DNA of 64,000 nucleotides from Mesorhizobium sophorae. GTDB lineage: Bacteria > Pseudomonadota > Alphaproteobacteria > Rhizobiales > Rhizobiaceae. Below are positions 37,598-48,215 of the stretch, piece after piece; positions within the stretch are counted from its first letter, which is position 1, and every line of letters starts with the position of its first letter. The translations under genes and the position numbers were made by a program. A model generated the notes under the pieces. That model made no database searches, was not told the DNA's origin, and was given only the letters and a program-made list of their open reading frames with translations. The stretch lies in contig NZ_NNRI01000021.1 of assembly GCF_002270415.1 (NCBI RefSeq), forward strand, positions 496,001 through 560,000, given 5' to 3'.

Positions 37598-37610
37598 CGA
37601 CATTCGGTCG
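37598..37610. promoter_or_regulatory. Operator-like CGACATTCGGTCG
   Basis: One arm mismatch from the perfect palindrome, but the surrounding 24 bp (ATCGACATTCGGTCGACAGT then CAAG) closely copies the site at 17609-17630. It lies between the GntR gene and the FAD dehydrogenase, 62 bp before the latter's start. Confidence 0.65.
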
Positions 37611-37643
37611 ACAGTCAAGTGACAAGCTTGAACAGGGCTCCCA

Positions 37644-38381
37644 TTAGGAGGCGATTCTCATTTTCGAGGTGATGCTCCGCTCCATGTATTCCAGGAAGTC
37701 TCCCTTGAACTGCCTCGCATGTTCGTGGGCAAGGCGTTCGGCCTCGTCTGCATCTTGAATGAGGATGGCTTCGACCATTTCTCGATGATGCTGGTTCAGG
37801 CGCTCTACTGTGGAACCTAGGCTCTTGAAGAGGAATTCACTGTGAAAGTAGAGCATCCGTCGCCCTTCCTCCAGGATTCGCTTATAAAATCCCGCATAAT
37901 ACTGGTTGCGGCCCGCCTGCGCGATCCGGATATGAAAATCGTAGTTACCTTCGATCATAGGCAACCAGTCGCCGGTATCGAAACTGAGCATCGCCTTCCT
38001 CTCGTATACCACAAGTGTAGCTTCGATTTCCTCTACGTCCCGCTGAGAGCGACAAATGGCAGCTGACCGATGAGTAGCGCGTTGCAGAAGATCCAAAGCA
38101 TCCAGGAATTCGGGCACGCTCCGGAAATCGAGAGGAGCTACGATCGTGCTGCGGTTCTGAAGCGTAACGACCAAACCCTCACTGGCAAGGCGCACCAGGG
38201 CCTCTCGAATAGGGGACCGCGAAAGTTGGAAGCGTTTTCCCAACCCTACCTCGTCCAATGGGGCGCTGGGCGGCAGCACCATGCTCAGAATATTGTGACG
38301 AAGCTCGGCATAGACCCGGGTACTTCCGGTTTCTCGGGGAACCCTGGTCTCTTGCGTCGCTGCTGCTTTTTTTACTGGCAT
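37644..38381 (-). CDS. GntR-family transcriptional regulator, FadR subfamily (FCD domain), copy 1
   Basis: Protein of 245 aa. N-terminal winged helix (RVYAELRHNILSMVLPPSAP, LSRSPIREALVRLASEGLVV) and C-terminal all-helical FCD ligand domain with the metal-site pattern DFHIRIAQAGRN ... HREMVEAI ... AHEHARQF. It is about 65-70% identical by eye to the regulator at 51049. Directly upstream of the FAD dehydrogenase with an operator in between. Candidate repressor of the hydroxyproline/D-amino-acid regulon. Confidence 0.9.
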   Translation of the reverse strand: MPVKKAAATQETRVPRETGSTRVYAELRHNILSMVLPPSAPLDEVGLGKRFQLSRSPIREALVRLASEGLVVTLQNRSTIVAPLDFRSVPEFLDALDLLQRATHRSAAICRSQRDVEEIEATLVVYERKAMLSFDTGDWLPMIEGNYDFHIRIAQAGRNQYYAGFYKRILEEGRRMLYFHSEFLFKSLGSTVERLNQHHREMVEAILIQDADEAERLAHEHARQFKGDFLEYMERSITSKMRIAS

Positions 38382-38615
38382 TAGTCGTCCGTATCCTCGC
38401 TCCAGATTAGCATGATCGGCCAGACCATCCGAGGTGCCTAAACGGCTTCGCTCAACGGCGGATTAGGCTACTATTAACCCAGAACGGTCAAGGTCGACAA
38501 CCTGCATACAACATTGTGCAACGCCGACCTAGAGATTGTCTCCATAGCGTTTACGCCGAAGAAGAAAAACGGAGGGCCGTGGCCGTGCCGTCGGCCCTAC
38601 CTTATTTGCCAAAAC

Positions 38616-39434
38616 GGTGGCGTCGCCTTAACTTGGGTTGGGCACGGGATGCCCCGATGTGGCCTCTTCACGCGGCTGTCGACAAAGCGATTTGCCTCCA
38701 GACCGCCATAGCGGCGGCTCGAATGTCGCGGTGATCGGCGGCTATCAGATGTTTCCGGTGAAGATTGAAGAGGTTGGCGATCGGGCCATGGATGGAAACG
38801 AAGCGCTGGCATTGTCGTGCCGACTTGAACCGGATCATACCTCGTTCTCGCCGCCGAACTGCCAGATGAGAATTCTCCGCTCGGTTATTCAGCCCCTTAT
38901 GCGATCGATGCTCGACACCTGGCATGATTTCCCTTTGGCCGCATCGTAGGATCTGAGCTTGTCGGGGATCATGACGCGCGGCGTGATGCCTTGCCCTTTC
39001 AGCAGCTTTCGCATCAGCTTCAAGGCCGCCTTCTTATTCCGGCGGCTCTGGATCAAGGCATCGAGAACATAGCTATCGGCATCGACGACCCGCCACAGCC
39101 AGAATTTCTTGCCCTTGATAGCAACGACCATTTCGTCGAGATGCCACTTGTCGGCAAAACTGCCCCTGGACCGCCGCCGGATGGAGCGGGCATATCCGCG
39201 GCCGAACTTGGCAGCCCATTCCGCGACAGTCTGGAACGAGACTTCGATGCCGCGCTCGGCCAGAATATCTTCCACATGACGCAGGCTCAGTGGAAATCGG
39301 AAGTCGAGCCACGCCGCATGCGCTATGATCTCGGCAGGAAAACGATGACGCTTGTATCGGAGCGTCATAATATCGGTGGGCGGGTGCGGGCTCATGCCCG
39401 TAAAGTCCGCCGAAAATGTTAAGGCGACGCTACC
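38616..39434 (-). mobile_element. IS6-family element, copy 1 (819 bp)
   Basis: Bounded by 17-bp inverted repeats GGTRGCGTCGCCTTAAC at 38616-38632 and 39418-39434 (one mismatch). No 8-bp target duplication is seen: the left flank GCCAAAAC differs from the right flank TCTTCTTG, so it probably sits at a recombination joint. The right flank is an ISKra4 fragment. Confidence 0.85.
38668..39395 (-). pseudogene. IS6-family transposase with -1 frameshift
   Basis: Starts MSPHPPTDIMTLRYKRHRFP. DDE blocks: ADKWHLDEMVVAIKGKKFWL (first D), WRVVDADSYVLDALIQSRRN, and MIPDKLRSYDAAKG. The frame shifts at about 38930 to MPGVEHRSHKGLNNRAENSH (Glu of DDE) and continues QRFVSIHGPIANLFNLHRKH. The same shift occurs in the copy at 55750. 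From comparison with the usual family order, one base is missing in AAAGGGAAATCATG. Confidence 0.85.
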
Positions 39435-39660
39435 TCTTCTTGCCATCATCGATCGACAGGCCGAGATCACCGTCGCACAGACGCTCCTCGCTCTTATCGA
39501 TTCGGACTTCTTGACGACAAACGTCACCGAAGTCGTTCTTCCCCTCGATCGAGATCGTCCATTCTATCGCCTTCAACGCCTCCTTGAACAAAGGCGACGG
39601 TGATGGCCAATCGGCGCTAACAAGTCATATCCGCACTGAAGCCAGAGAAATTACCGGTGT
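39435..39660 (-). pseudogene. ISKra4-family element, left end and transposase N-terminus
   Basis: The minus-strand reading has RTISIEGKNDFGDVCRQEVR, IDKSEERLCDGDLGLSIDDG then KK, closely related to the N-terminus at 8887-9030. The end motif GGTAATTTCTCTGG (complement of 39645-39658) matches the terminal repeat of that element. The rest is cut off by IS6. Confidence 0.75.
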
Positions 39661-40015
39661 CCTCTGCCGCCATTCCGCGGTTTGCCTTCCCGAGCTCACC
39701 CACGTCTTTGGCCGGCTCGACCCGGCCAACGCCATGACGAAGTCAGTCCTGAAAACGGTCGAGGACACGATCGGCGATATTCCAGGGCGGCGAGCCGCGG
39801 TGTCCCAGTTTACTTTTGCGATTTGCCAAAACGCTCCCGAAAGTTCGAACGGCAATCATTGCAACAAGACTGCGAAATAAATTTCGCAGATCTTAACACC
39901 GCAAAGTCGCTGACGATTGTAGCCTCGGGGCAAGGTCCGAGGTCAAGCGACGGCTGCAAAGATGCCGAGAATCCGCCGGACCGCCGCAGGCACGCATTGA
40001 AGGAGTCCACAGCCA
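39661..40015. other. Intergenic, no gene seen
   Basis: 355 bp upstream of the ATP-grasp gene. An open frame (VCLPELTHVFGRLDPANAMT) has no recognisable family. It presumably contains the ATP-grasp promoter; no regulon palindrome was found. Confidence 0.4.
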
Positions 40016-41260
40016 ATGGCAAAAGCGCTGATCCTGATTGGAGGCACGGTAATGGGCACGGGTCTGCTCTACGTCCAGACTGCTCAGCGTCTCGGCCTTC
40101 AGCCAATTACCCTTTCGGCCGATCCAAGTCGGTATGACCATTTCGCGGCGAAAGGGGTTGAGACAATCCGTGTCGATACAGACGATCTGGATGGGCTGAT
40201 CCGCGAATGTTCCCGGCTCCGAGGGACCTATGAGATCGCTGGCATCACGAGCGCTGCGGATTCGTTTTATGCGACAGTTGGCAAGCTCTGCCGTCATTTC
40301 GATCTGGCGGGGCCGAACCCGGAAGCTATTGAACAATGCTGCGACAAGTACGCTCAGCGTCAACTTCTCGCGGCCTCAGGCGTTCCGATACCTGCTTATC
40401 GCTTGGCGGCCAATGCAGCGGACGTAGAGAATTCGGCCGCAGAGATCGGGCTGCCGGTGATAGTTAAGCCTGCGGTGGGCAGCGGCAGCGTCGGTGTCCG
40501 ATTGTGCCGCACTGCCGACGAGGTAGCCGAACATACGGACTACCTGTTGGGCGGCAAGCACATCTGGCGGTCTTCGCCGCGGATACTGGTCGAAGAATTT
40601 GCACAAGGCCCCTATTATTGCGCTGAGGTAATGGGAAATGAGGTCATTGGAATTGGTGCCAGCGTTTTCGGTCCCCCACCGTATTTCGTCGCTCGGGAGA
40701 GCATCTTTCCGGCCCCGCTGACTGAGGACGAGCACGAGCGTATCGCCGATATATCGCTGAAATGTTTGCAAGCTCTCAGCCTCGGCTGGGGCCCTAAATG
40801 CATTGAATACCGGTGGACGAAGCGCGGTCCAGTCGTCATCGAGGTCAATCCGCGTCTTGCGGGTGGAACCAATCCTCGACGGGTTCACTTGGCGTACGGT
40901 GTCGATCTCATCACCGAACACATCAAGCTAGCTATCGGCGAGGAGTGGGACTTGCGGAGAAGGCATTCGCACACTGCAATGGCGCGGATCCTAGTTGCTG
41001 ATCGCGATGGCATCCTCGATTGGATCGGCGGCGACACTTTGGCGGCTGCCATACCAGGTGTCGCAGAGGTCAAGTGGTATGTTGAACCCAAGATGCCGAT
41101 CGTCAAGAAAGGCGATTACCGAGACTGCATCGGACATGTCATCGCCGCTTCATCCAGCCGTGTTGATGCCGAGGCGATACTTCAGCGTGCCGTCGATTTA
41201 ATCGATTGGTCGATCACGCCATTTCCAACCCCTGGCGAGGAACATCCTGCGGGCTGCTAA
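40016..41260 (+). CDS. ATP-grasp domain ligase, substrate unknown
   Basis: Protein of 414 aa. N-terminal Rossmann-like pre-ATP-grasp domain (KALILIGGTVMGTGLLYVQT). The ATP-grasp core has LPVIVKPAVGSGSVGVRLC (phosphate-binding loop and Lys), ILVEEFAQGPYYCAEVMGNE, and the metal-binding end VVIEVNPRLAGGTNPRRVHL. Members join a carboxylate to an amine (amino-acid or dipeptide ligases). A C-terminal domain follows. AAGGAG lies 14 bp upstream of the ATG. The stop codon TAA abuts the IS1380 end, so the natural C-terminus may have been trimmed slightly. Confidence 0.85.
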   Translation: MAKALILIGGTVMGTGLLYVQTAQRLGLQPITLSADPSRYDHFAAKGVETIRVDTDDLDGLIRECSRLRGTYEIAGITSAADSFYATVGKLCRHFDLAGPNPEAIEQCCDKYAQRQLLAASGVPIPAYRLAANAADVENSAAEIGLPVIVKPAVGSGSVGVRLCRTADEVAEHTDYLLGGKHIWRSSPRILVEEFAQGPYYCAEVMGNEVIGIGASVFGPPPYFVARESIFPAPLTEDEHERIADISLKCLQALSLGWGPKCIEYRWTKRGPVVIEVNPRLAGGTNPRRVHLAYGVDLITEHIKLAIGEEWDLRRRHSHTAMARILVADRDGILDWIGGDTLAAAIPGVAEVKWYVEPKMPIVKKGDYRDCIGHVIAASSSRVDAEAILQRAVDLIDWSITPFPTPGEEHPAGC

Positions 41261-41433
41261 CCCGCTTGATGCACGGCGATCGGCTTTCGGCGGCCTGCAT
41301 CGGCGATCTGGCCGCCCTCGGAGTGCATTTTGACAAGCCTCGTCGGGCGCCGGCGATGATCCGTCGTGATGGAAGGCGGGGGTTTGCGGGTTGAGGTCGG
41401 CGGGTTTGTTTCGGGACGTCTGCGTCCCATCGT

Positions 41434-42774
41434 TTATGTCGCGAGTTGCGGGATGCGACTGAGGACGATGCGCAGGATGCGCTGGTCGGGGCAGGACGTC
41501 GGCAGGTGCAGGCGGATCTGGGTTTTCATCTCGACCACGCGGGCGGCGATCTTGATGAGGCGCAATCGCAGCGTGTCGAATTGGGCGACGGCAAGCTCGA
41601 GCGTTTCGGCATCGCGGCGCGCAAGCCCCACATCAACCAGTAGGCGCCGGCATGCAGGAATAGCCGGAACTGGTTGGCCGTCGCTCTTGTGCAGGAGGTG
41701 CGGTCGGCGGCGAGATGCGTCTTCCACGACTTGATGTGGTTCTCGGCAGCGCCGCGCCGGCAGTAGACATCCTCGTAGAGCGCCTTGGCCTTGCCACTTG
41801 CAAGGTTGGTGACGATGAAGCGGGTATCGGCACCTTGGGCGCCGACCTCGACGCGGGCGATGATGCGCTCTACGCGGCTCCAACTGGCGGCGCCATCCAG
41901 GAACTCCTTGAAGCGGCGGACCTTGTTCGTCTTCGATGACACTTCAAAACGCGCCATCGTGCTGCTCTCCAGGTCCGCGACATGCTTGCGCAGGGTCGTG
42001 GTGGGCGCCACGCCGAGGATGAAGTCGACATCGTTGGCGCGGCACCAGTCGATGACCTGCGGGCTGCAGTAATGCCCGTCGGCCCGGATAAGGATGCCGG
42101 TGTTCGGCCAGTTGCTCCGGATCGCCCGCACCAGGCGGCGCAGGTGGGGGCGGATTTCAGCCCCGCTCGGCCGCTTCGCTGGTCGCAGGACCGCACCGAC
42201 GAACCGGCCGTCGCCATCGAACACAACAATCGGCTGGAAGCCGTATTCGTCGTAATGGGCATTGAACAGCCGCAATTGCTGGCCGCCATGCACGGCGTCA
42301 AAAGTGTCGTCAATGTCGAGCACGATCCGCTTCGGAACCTGGCGGAAGGAAGAGCAATAGAGGTCGACCATCGCACGGGCCCATAACGACCAGTTCCCGC
42401 ACGCCAGGCAGGTTCTCCAGCCGGCACATCGTCGATTGAGAGGCCAGATCCCGACCCGAAGGCAGCGCATCCTGGGCCATCTTGAAGATCGGATCGCAGC
42501 GCAGCCGGTTGGCGTCGTTGCCATCCTCGTAGCCGGCGGCAATCATCTTCATGCGAAAGCCGATCATATCGGCCACGCTATGGATGACCTGGTCCGGGCA
42601 GCGCGGATCATCGATGCAGCGCGCCAGACGCTCGGCGACACGCAGCCGCTTTTCCACCTCGGCCAGAGCCAGAACCCCACTGTTGGACGACAGCATGCCG
42701 CCGTCGAAACGGGCGATCACGGACTTGCCACCGACAGATGACAAACCGGCCAGCGGCAGCGTAAGATCATTCAT
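41434..42774 (-). pseudogene. IS1380-family transposase, near full length, frameshifted
   Basis: Starts MNDLTLPLAGLSSVGGKSVI. A frameshift at about 42380 is followed by VLDIDDTFDAVHGGQQLRLF, NAHYDEYGFQPIVVFDGDGR, GILIRADGHYCSPQVIDWCR, RRGAAENHIKSWKTHLAADR and a second frame change near the C-terminus (end RIVLSRIPQLAT). All DDE blocks are present but split between frames. Confidence 0.82.
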
Positions 42775-42869
42775 GGCGGGTGCGGTCTCCGGGAAATGGT
42801 TCGGATCGGCTTCGACAACCAAATCCTACGTCATTTCAACGGCTTGCACCACATCCGCCAACCCCCCCG

Positions 42870-44794
<1,925 letters not shown>

Positions 44795-44937
44795 TGAATT
44801 TTCCGGGCTAATTGTCGCCTGACATAAGAGTCCTCTTTGATTGCGGTCGTTTTGGTCAAGATGCGGCACACCGCTGCGGTAAGAATTCTAATTATTTACC
44901 CAAGGCTGCCTTCGGAACCGATCGGCCTGCATGATGA

Positions 44938-44951
44938 CGACACAAATGTCG
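44938..44951. promoter_or_regulatory. Operator-like palindrome CGACACAAATGTCG (4-bp spacer)
   Basis: Perfect inverted repeat ACGACA-CAAA-TGTCGT (44937-44952) about 142 bp upstream of the first SDR start at 45093. The arms are the same as in the regulon sites, with one extra spacer base. A half site TTCGACATTA follows at about 44956. Confidence 0.55.
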
Positions 44952-45092
44952 TGAATTCGACATTAGAGCAAAACCGACGTTTTATTAGCCGGGGTATCAT
45001 ATTGTTTTAAAAGGGCCTTTCGCTTGGCACGGCACATGCTTTCTTCTCTGCAGCGGTGTCAAGAAGCTTGGCGATGTTAATTGGGTGTAAAA

Positions 45093-45857
45093 ATGGATTT
45101 AGGGCTTGACGGCAAGGTGGCAATGGTCGCGGCCGCCTCCAGCGGCTTAGGGTTGGCCACAGCTGAGGAGTTGGCCAACGAAGGCTGCCGCCTGTCGATC
45201 TGTGGGCGGAATCCGGAGCGGCTCGAAAGAGCAGTGGATCGGTTGCGAAAGAAGGGCACCCAAGTGCTGGCGCGCGTGACCGATGTGACCGACTGCACTG
45301 ATGCAGCAGCTTGGGTTGCCGAAACAGCGGAGCGTTTTCGGTGTATCGACATCTTGGTAACGAATTGCGGCGGCGTCTCTGCCGGACCTCCCTCGGCCAT
45401 GACGCCTAAGGATTTTCACGACGCATTTGACCGAGTGCTTTTACCTTCGATAAATCTAGTTACGGCGGCCCTGCCATATCTGCGGCGCTCGCCGGCGGGG
45501 CGAATCTTAATGCTCGCTTCCGAGGCTATTGTACGGACCCCAGTGCATTTCGCGCTGTCGGGCGTCGCGCGAGCGGGGCTCGTGCCATACTGCCACACGC
45601 TCGTACAAGAATTGTCGGGGGAGAGCATCACCGTAAACGTGCTCGCTCCTGGAGCACACAGTACGGCCATTCATGAAGTCAATCGCCTCGGCGACCACGC
45701 TGCAGCCATCCATGCGCTCGAGGATAGGACCCCTGCCCGACGCCTTGGCGATCCCTCGGAATTCGCAGCAGTTGCTACATTCTTGGCCAGCGCTCGCGCG
45801 GCCTATGTCAGCGGTGCCCTGATCGTCATCGATGGAGGGCTGAGTGCAACCGTCTGA
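45093..45857 (+). CDS. SDR-fold oxidoreductase lacking the YxxxK catalytic pair
   Basis: Short-chain dehydrogenase fold of 254 aa. The nucleotide motif is VAAASSGLGLATAEELANEG, the adenine pocket GRNPERL, and the NNAG equivalent is NCGGVSAG. At the active site FALSGVARAG stands where YxxSK is expected, so Tyr and Lys are Phe and Gly, while the Ser in LASEAIV remains. The end DGGLSATV is typical. An SDR subgroup with altered YxxxK is known. The ATG at 45093 has only a weak ribosome site. First gene of a plus-strand operon with an operator upstream. Confidence 0.82.
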   Translation: MDLGLDGKVAMVAAASSGLGLATAEELANEGCRLSICGRNPERLERAVDRLRKKGTQVLARVTDVTDCTDAAAWVAETAERFRCIDILVTNCGGVSAGPPSAMTPKDFHDAFDRVLLPSINLVTAALPYLRRSPAGRILMLASEAIVRTPVHFALSGVARAGLVPYCHTLVQELSGESITVNVLAPGAHSTAIHEVNRLGDHAAAIHALEDRTPARRLGDPSEFAAVATFLASARAAYVSGALIVIDGGLSATV

Positions 45858-45884
45858 ACAATTCGTCGGACTAGGAGCCGTCGC

Positions 45885-46256
45885 ATGTACGAAGCCAACG
45901 CAAACAGAGCCGTCATTGCTCTTGGCCCTTCAATCCCAATGCATGTATTCGCGATCGTGCTGAGCAGGGATCCGCAAACCGGCCGACGCCCCCGCCTGAC
46001 AGTGGGGGTCGATCTCTCACAGCTCGATCCGGGTTATTGGCATGAAGTGAATCCGGAAGAGCTAGCTGATGCAGCTGAGCGAGGCGAAGCAGCTCCTTTC
46101 GACGCGCCATTTATTATTCCGAAACAGTCGATCTCAATCCCACACACGCCTGGATTGGAGCGCATGAGGCGATGTTCCGCAATACGAGAACCCGCCCCTC
46201 TTGGGATTTGCATCACGCTGTCTTGCCCGCTGAACGATGAGCTTGACTTGGACTAA
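45885..46256 (+). CDS. Unknown small protein (123 aa)
   Basis: Good start (CTAGGAGCCGTCGC before the ATG) and 27 bp after the SDR stop. The product MYEANANRAVIALGPSIPMH... has the segments RPRLTVGVDLSQLDPGYWHE and FIIPKQSISIPHTPGLERMR. No signal peptide or membrane helix. No family recognised. Its position between two SDR genes argues for a dedicated role in the same pathway. Confidence 0.7.
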   Translation: MYEANANRAVIALGPSIPMHVFAIVLSRDPQTGRRPRLTVGVDLSQLDPGYWHEVNPEELADAAERGEAAPFDAPFIIPKQSISIPHTPGLERMRRCSAIREPAPLGICITLSCPLNDELDLD

Positions 46257-46291
46257 ACCAAAAAATCATGGCTGGGAGTAGGTAATCTATT

Positions 46292-47098
46292 ATGCCTCAT
46301 ATAACTCGCGATTCTTCAATTGGCGCAGACGGATACCAGGAAATCTTCGGAATTGATGGCAAGGTAGTCTGCATTTCAGGCTCGAGCCGCGGTCTGGGGA
46401 AGTCACTCGCCACCTGCTTTGGACGATTGGGGACGAAGGTAGTCCTTTCCTCGCATAATAACGAAGAGCTGGCTGGAGCAGAGGCCGAACTTGCGGGTCA
46501 AGGAATCGAGGTGACGGCTATCCGCGCTGATGTGCGGTCGCACGAGGATTGCAAGGCACTGATCAGTGGCACGGTCGACCGGTTTGGGCAGATCGATGTG
46601 ATGGTCTGCAACGCAGGCACAGACATCATCAAGCCAGCGCATTCCTATGAAGAGCAGGAATGGGACGAAATCGTCGATACCAATCTGCGTGGCTACTACT
46701 ATTGTGCGAAGTTTGCCGCCCAAGCAATGCTGGATCAAGGCGGCGGCAGCATCATCATGACTTCTTCGGTCGCCAGTTCGCTTGGCATACCGGGCCTAGC
46801 TGTCTATGCTGCGAGCAAGGGAGGCGTCAATCAACTGACGCGCACCATGGCGGTAGAATGGGCCGATAAGGGTATTCGTGTAAACGCCGTTGCGCCCGGC
46901 TTCATCAACAACTTCATGGATGGGGTGCATCCTGATCTCGATACCCCTTATCAGCGCCGCGCAATAGAACTCACTCCGATGCGACGCCGGGGCAATTTGC
47001 CCGAGTATTTCGGACCTTACATCTTCCTCGCGAGCCCAGCTGCATCGTTCGTGACAGGCGAAATTCTCTATGTCGATGGTGGCTACTCCGCGAGCTGA
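46292..47098 (+). CDS. Short-chain dehydrogenase/reductase (classical)
   Basis: 268 aa with a complete SDR active site: GSSRGLGKSLATCFGRLG, the NAG motif CNAGTDIIKPAHSY, Ser in IIMTSSVASSLG, YAASKGGVNQL (YxxxK), and EILYVDGGYSAS at the end. Resembles glucose-1-dehydrogenase/FabG-type reductases. NAD(P)-dependent oxidation or reduction of a secondary alcohol or ketone. It precedes an aldolase-like gene by 46 bp. Confidence 0.88.
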   Translation: MPHITRDSSIGADGYQEIFGIDGKVVCISGSSRGLGKSLATCFGRLGTKVVLSSHNNEELAGAEAELAGQGIEVTAIRADVRSHEDCKALISGTVDRFGQIDVMVCNAGTDIIKPAHSYEEQEWDEIVDTNLRGYYYCAKFAAQAMLDQGGGSIIMTSSVASSLGIPGLAVYAASKGGVNQLTRTMAVEWADKGIRVNAVAPGFINNFMDGVHPDLDTPYQRRAIELTPMRRRGNLPEYFGPYIFLASPAASFVTGEILYVDGGYSAS

Positions 47099-47144
47099 TG
47101 CAGGATGCTTCGATGTTGTAGCGGTATTTTTAGGAGGCTGGGCA

Positions 47145-48167
47145 ATGCTAAACACAATACCAGATGACGTAAACATCATAGACTGCACCTTGCGCGACGG
47201 TGGCTACTACACAAATTGGGATTTCGCGCCGGAACTGGTGTCGGACTATGTCGCCACTATCAACACTCTCCCGGTGCGGATGGTCGAGCTGGGGCTCGTT
47301 GGGAAGCCGGAGAGCCACGGTTATTTCGCCAGTGTGACGAGCTCTAAGGCTGAACGGGTGGCAGCTAATCTCCTCGTCACGGCATGCGTGATGATCGATG
47401 CCAAGGATGTGCTTGCGAGCGAAATGCCTATAAGCCTTGCCGTGATCCGCCTGATAGAAGGACTAGTACCCGGGCATATCACGACCGTCCGCGTCGCGGC
47501 GCATTACAGCAAGTTGGCTGCCTGCTCGAACATTTGCGCCGAGTTATCTCACAAGGGCTTCCGTGTGTTTTTGAATCTCATGCAGATCGATTCGGCAAAT
47601 GCTGCGGAAGTTGAGATGTGCCTGAAGGAGGTAAAGCAGATCGACACCATCGACGTGCTTTATATTGCCGATTCCTTTGGCTCTATGAAGCCGACCCGCG
47701 TTCAGGAATTAATCAGCCGGTTTGCGGACCGAATTGAACCCGACATTGGATTCCACGGCCATGACAACCGCGGATATGCGCTGGTCAACTCAGTTGCCGC
47801 CGCGATGGCCGGAGCGAACTGGATTGACTGCACCATGGGGGGCATGGGCCGGGGCGCAGGAAATACGGCCAGTGAGCAGCTCTTACCGCTTCTCACTCAC
47901 CTCGAAACATCCAAGGAACGGGCACTCCTCGAGCACGTCTTGCGTCACTTCGATCCGCTTCGCAAACGGTATGGCTGGGGCAGCAGCGCGACATATCAAT
48001 TCGCGGGCTCAAACTTCATCCATCCGTCCTATGTTCAAAAGCTTTGTGAAGGTGGGGCTTTGTCTGACGCCGGAATTATCAGGCGCCTTTCGGACCTTCG
48101 CGCCGATGAACGGATGAGTTTTGCTGATGAAAAGCTGTCGGCTCTGATAGCCCAGGACATCGGCTAA
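47145..48167 (+). CDS. DRE-TIM metallolyase (HMG-CoA lyase/4-hydroxy-2-oxovalerate aldolase-like)
   Basis: 340 aa. The DRE-TIM signature reads NIIDCTLRDGGYYTNWDF, with metal-ligand histidines in GFHGHDNRGYALVN and the C-terminal loop GGMGRGAGNTASEQLL. These enzymes cleave or form C-C bonds through divalent-metal enolates (aldolases, citramalate/isopropylmalate synthases). The YYTNW insert suggests the aldolase branch found in biosynthetic clusters. The ATG at 47145 follows TAGGAGG. Confidence 0.85.
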   Translation: MLNTIPDDVNIIDCTLRDGGYYTNWDFAPELVSDYVATINTLPVRMVELGLVGKPESHGYFASVTSSKAERVAANLLVTACVMIDAKDVLASEMPISLAVIRLIEGLVPGHITTVRVAAHYSKLAACSNICAELSHKGFRVFLNLMQIDSANAAEVEMCLKEVKQIDTIDVLYIADSFGSMKPTRVQELISRFADRIEPDIGFHGHDNRGYALVNSVAAAMAGANWIDCTMGGMGRGAGNTASEQLLPLLTHLETSKERALLEHVLRHFDPLRKRYGWGSSATYQFAGSNFIHPSYVQKLCEGGALSDAGIIRRLSDLRADERMSFADEKLSALIAQDIG

Positions 48168-48215
48168 TCGCAGATATCTCTGTCGAAGAGCCCTTTTCCC
48201 AACTTAGAGGAAGCC

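Noticed and set aside
38488..38520. GGTCGACAACCTGCATAC upstream of the first GntR gene as an autoregulatory site
   Set aside because: Only one half of the palindrome is present.
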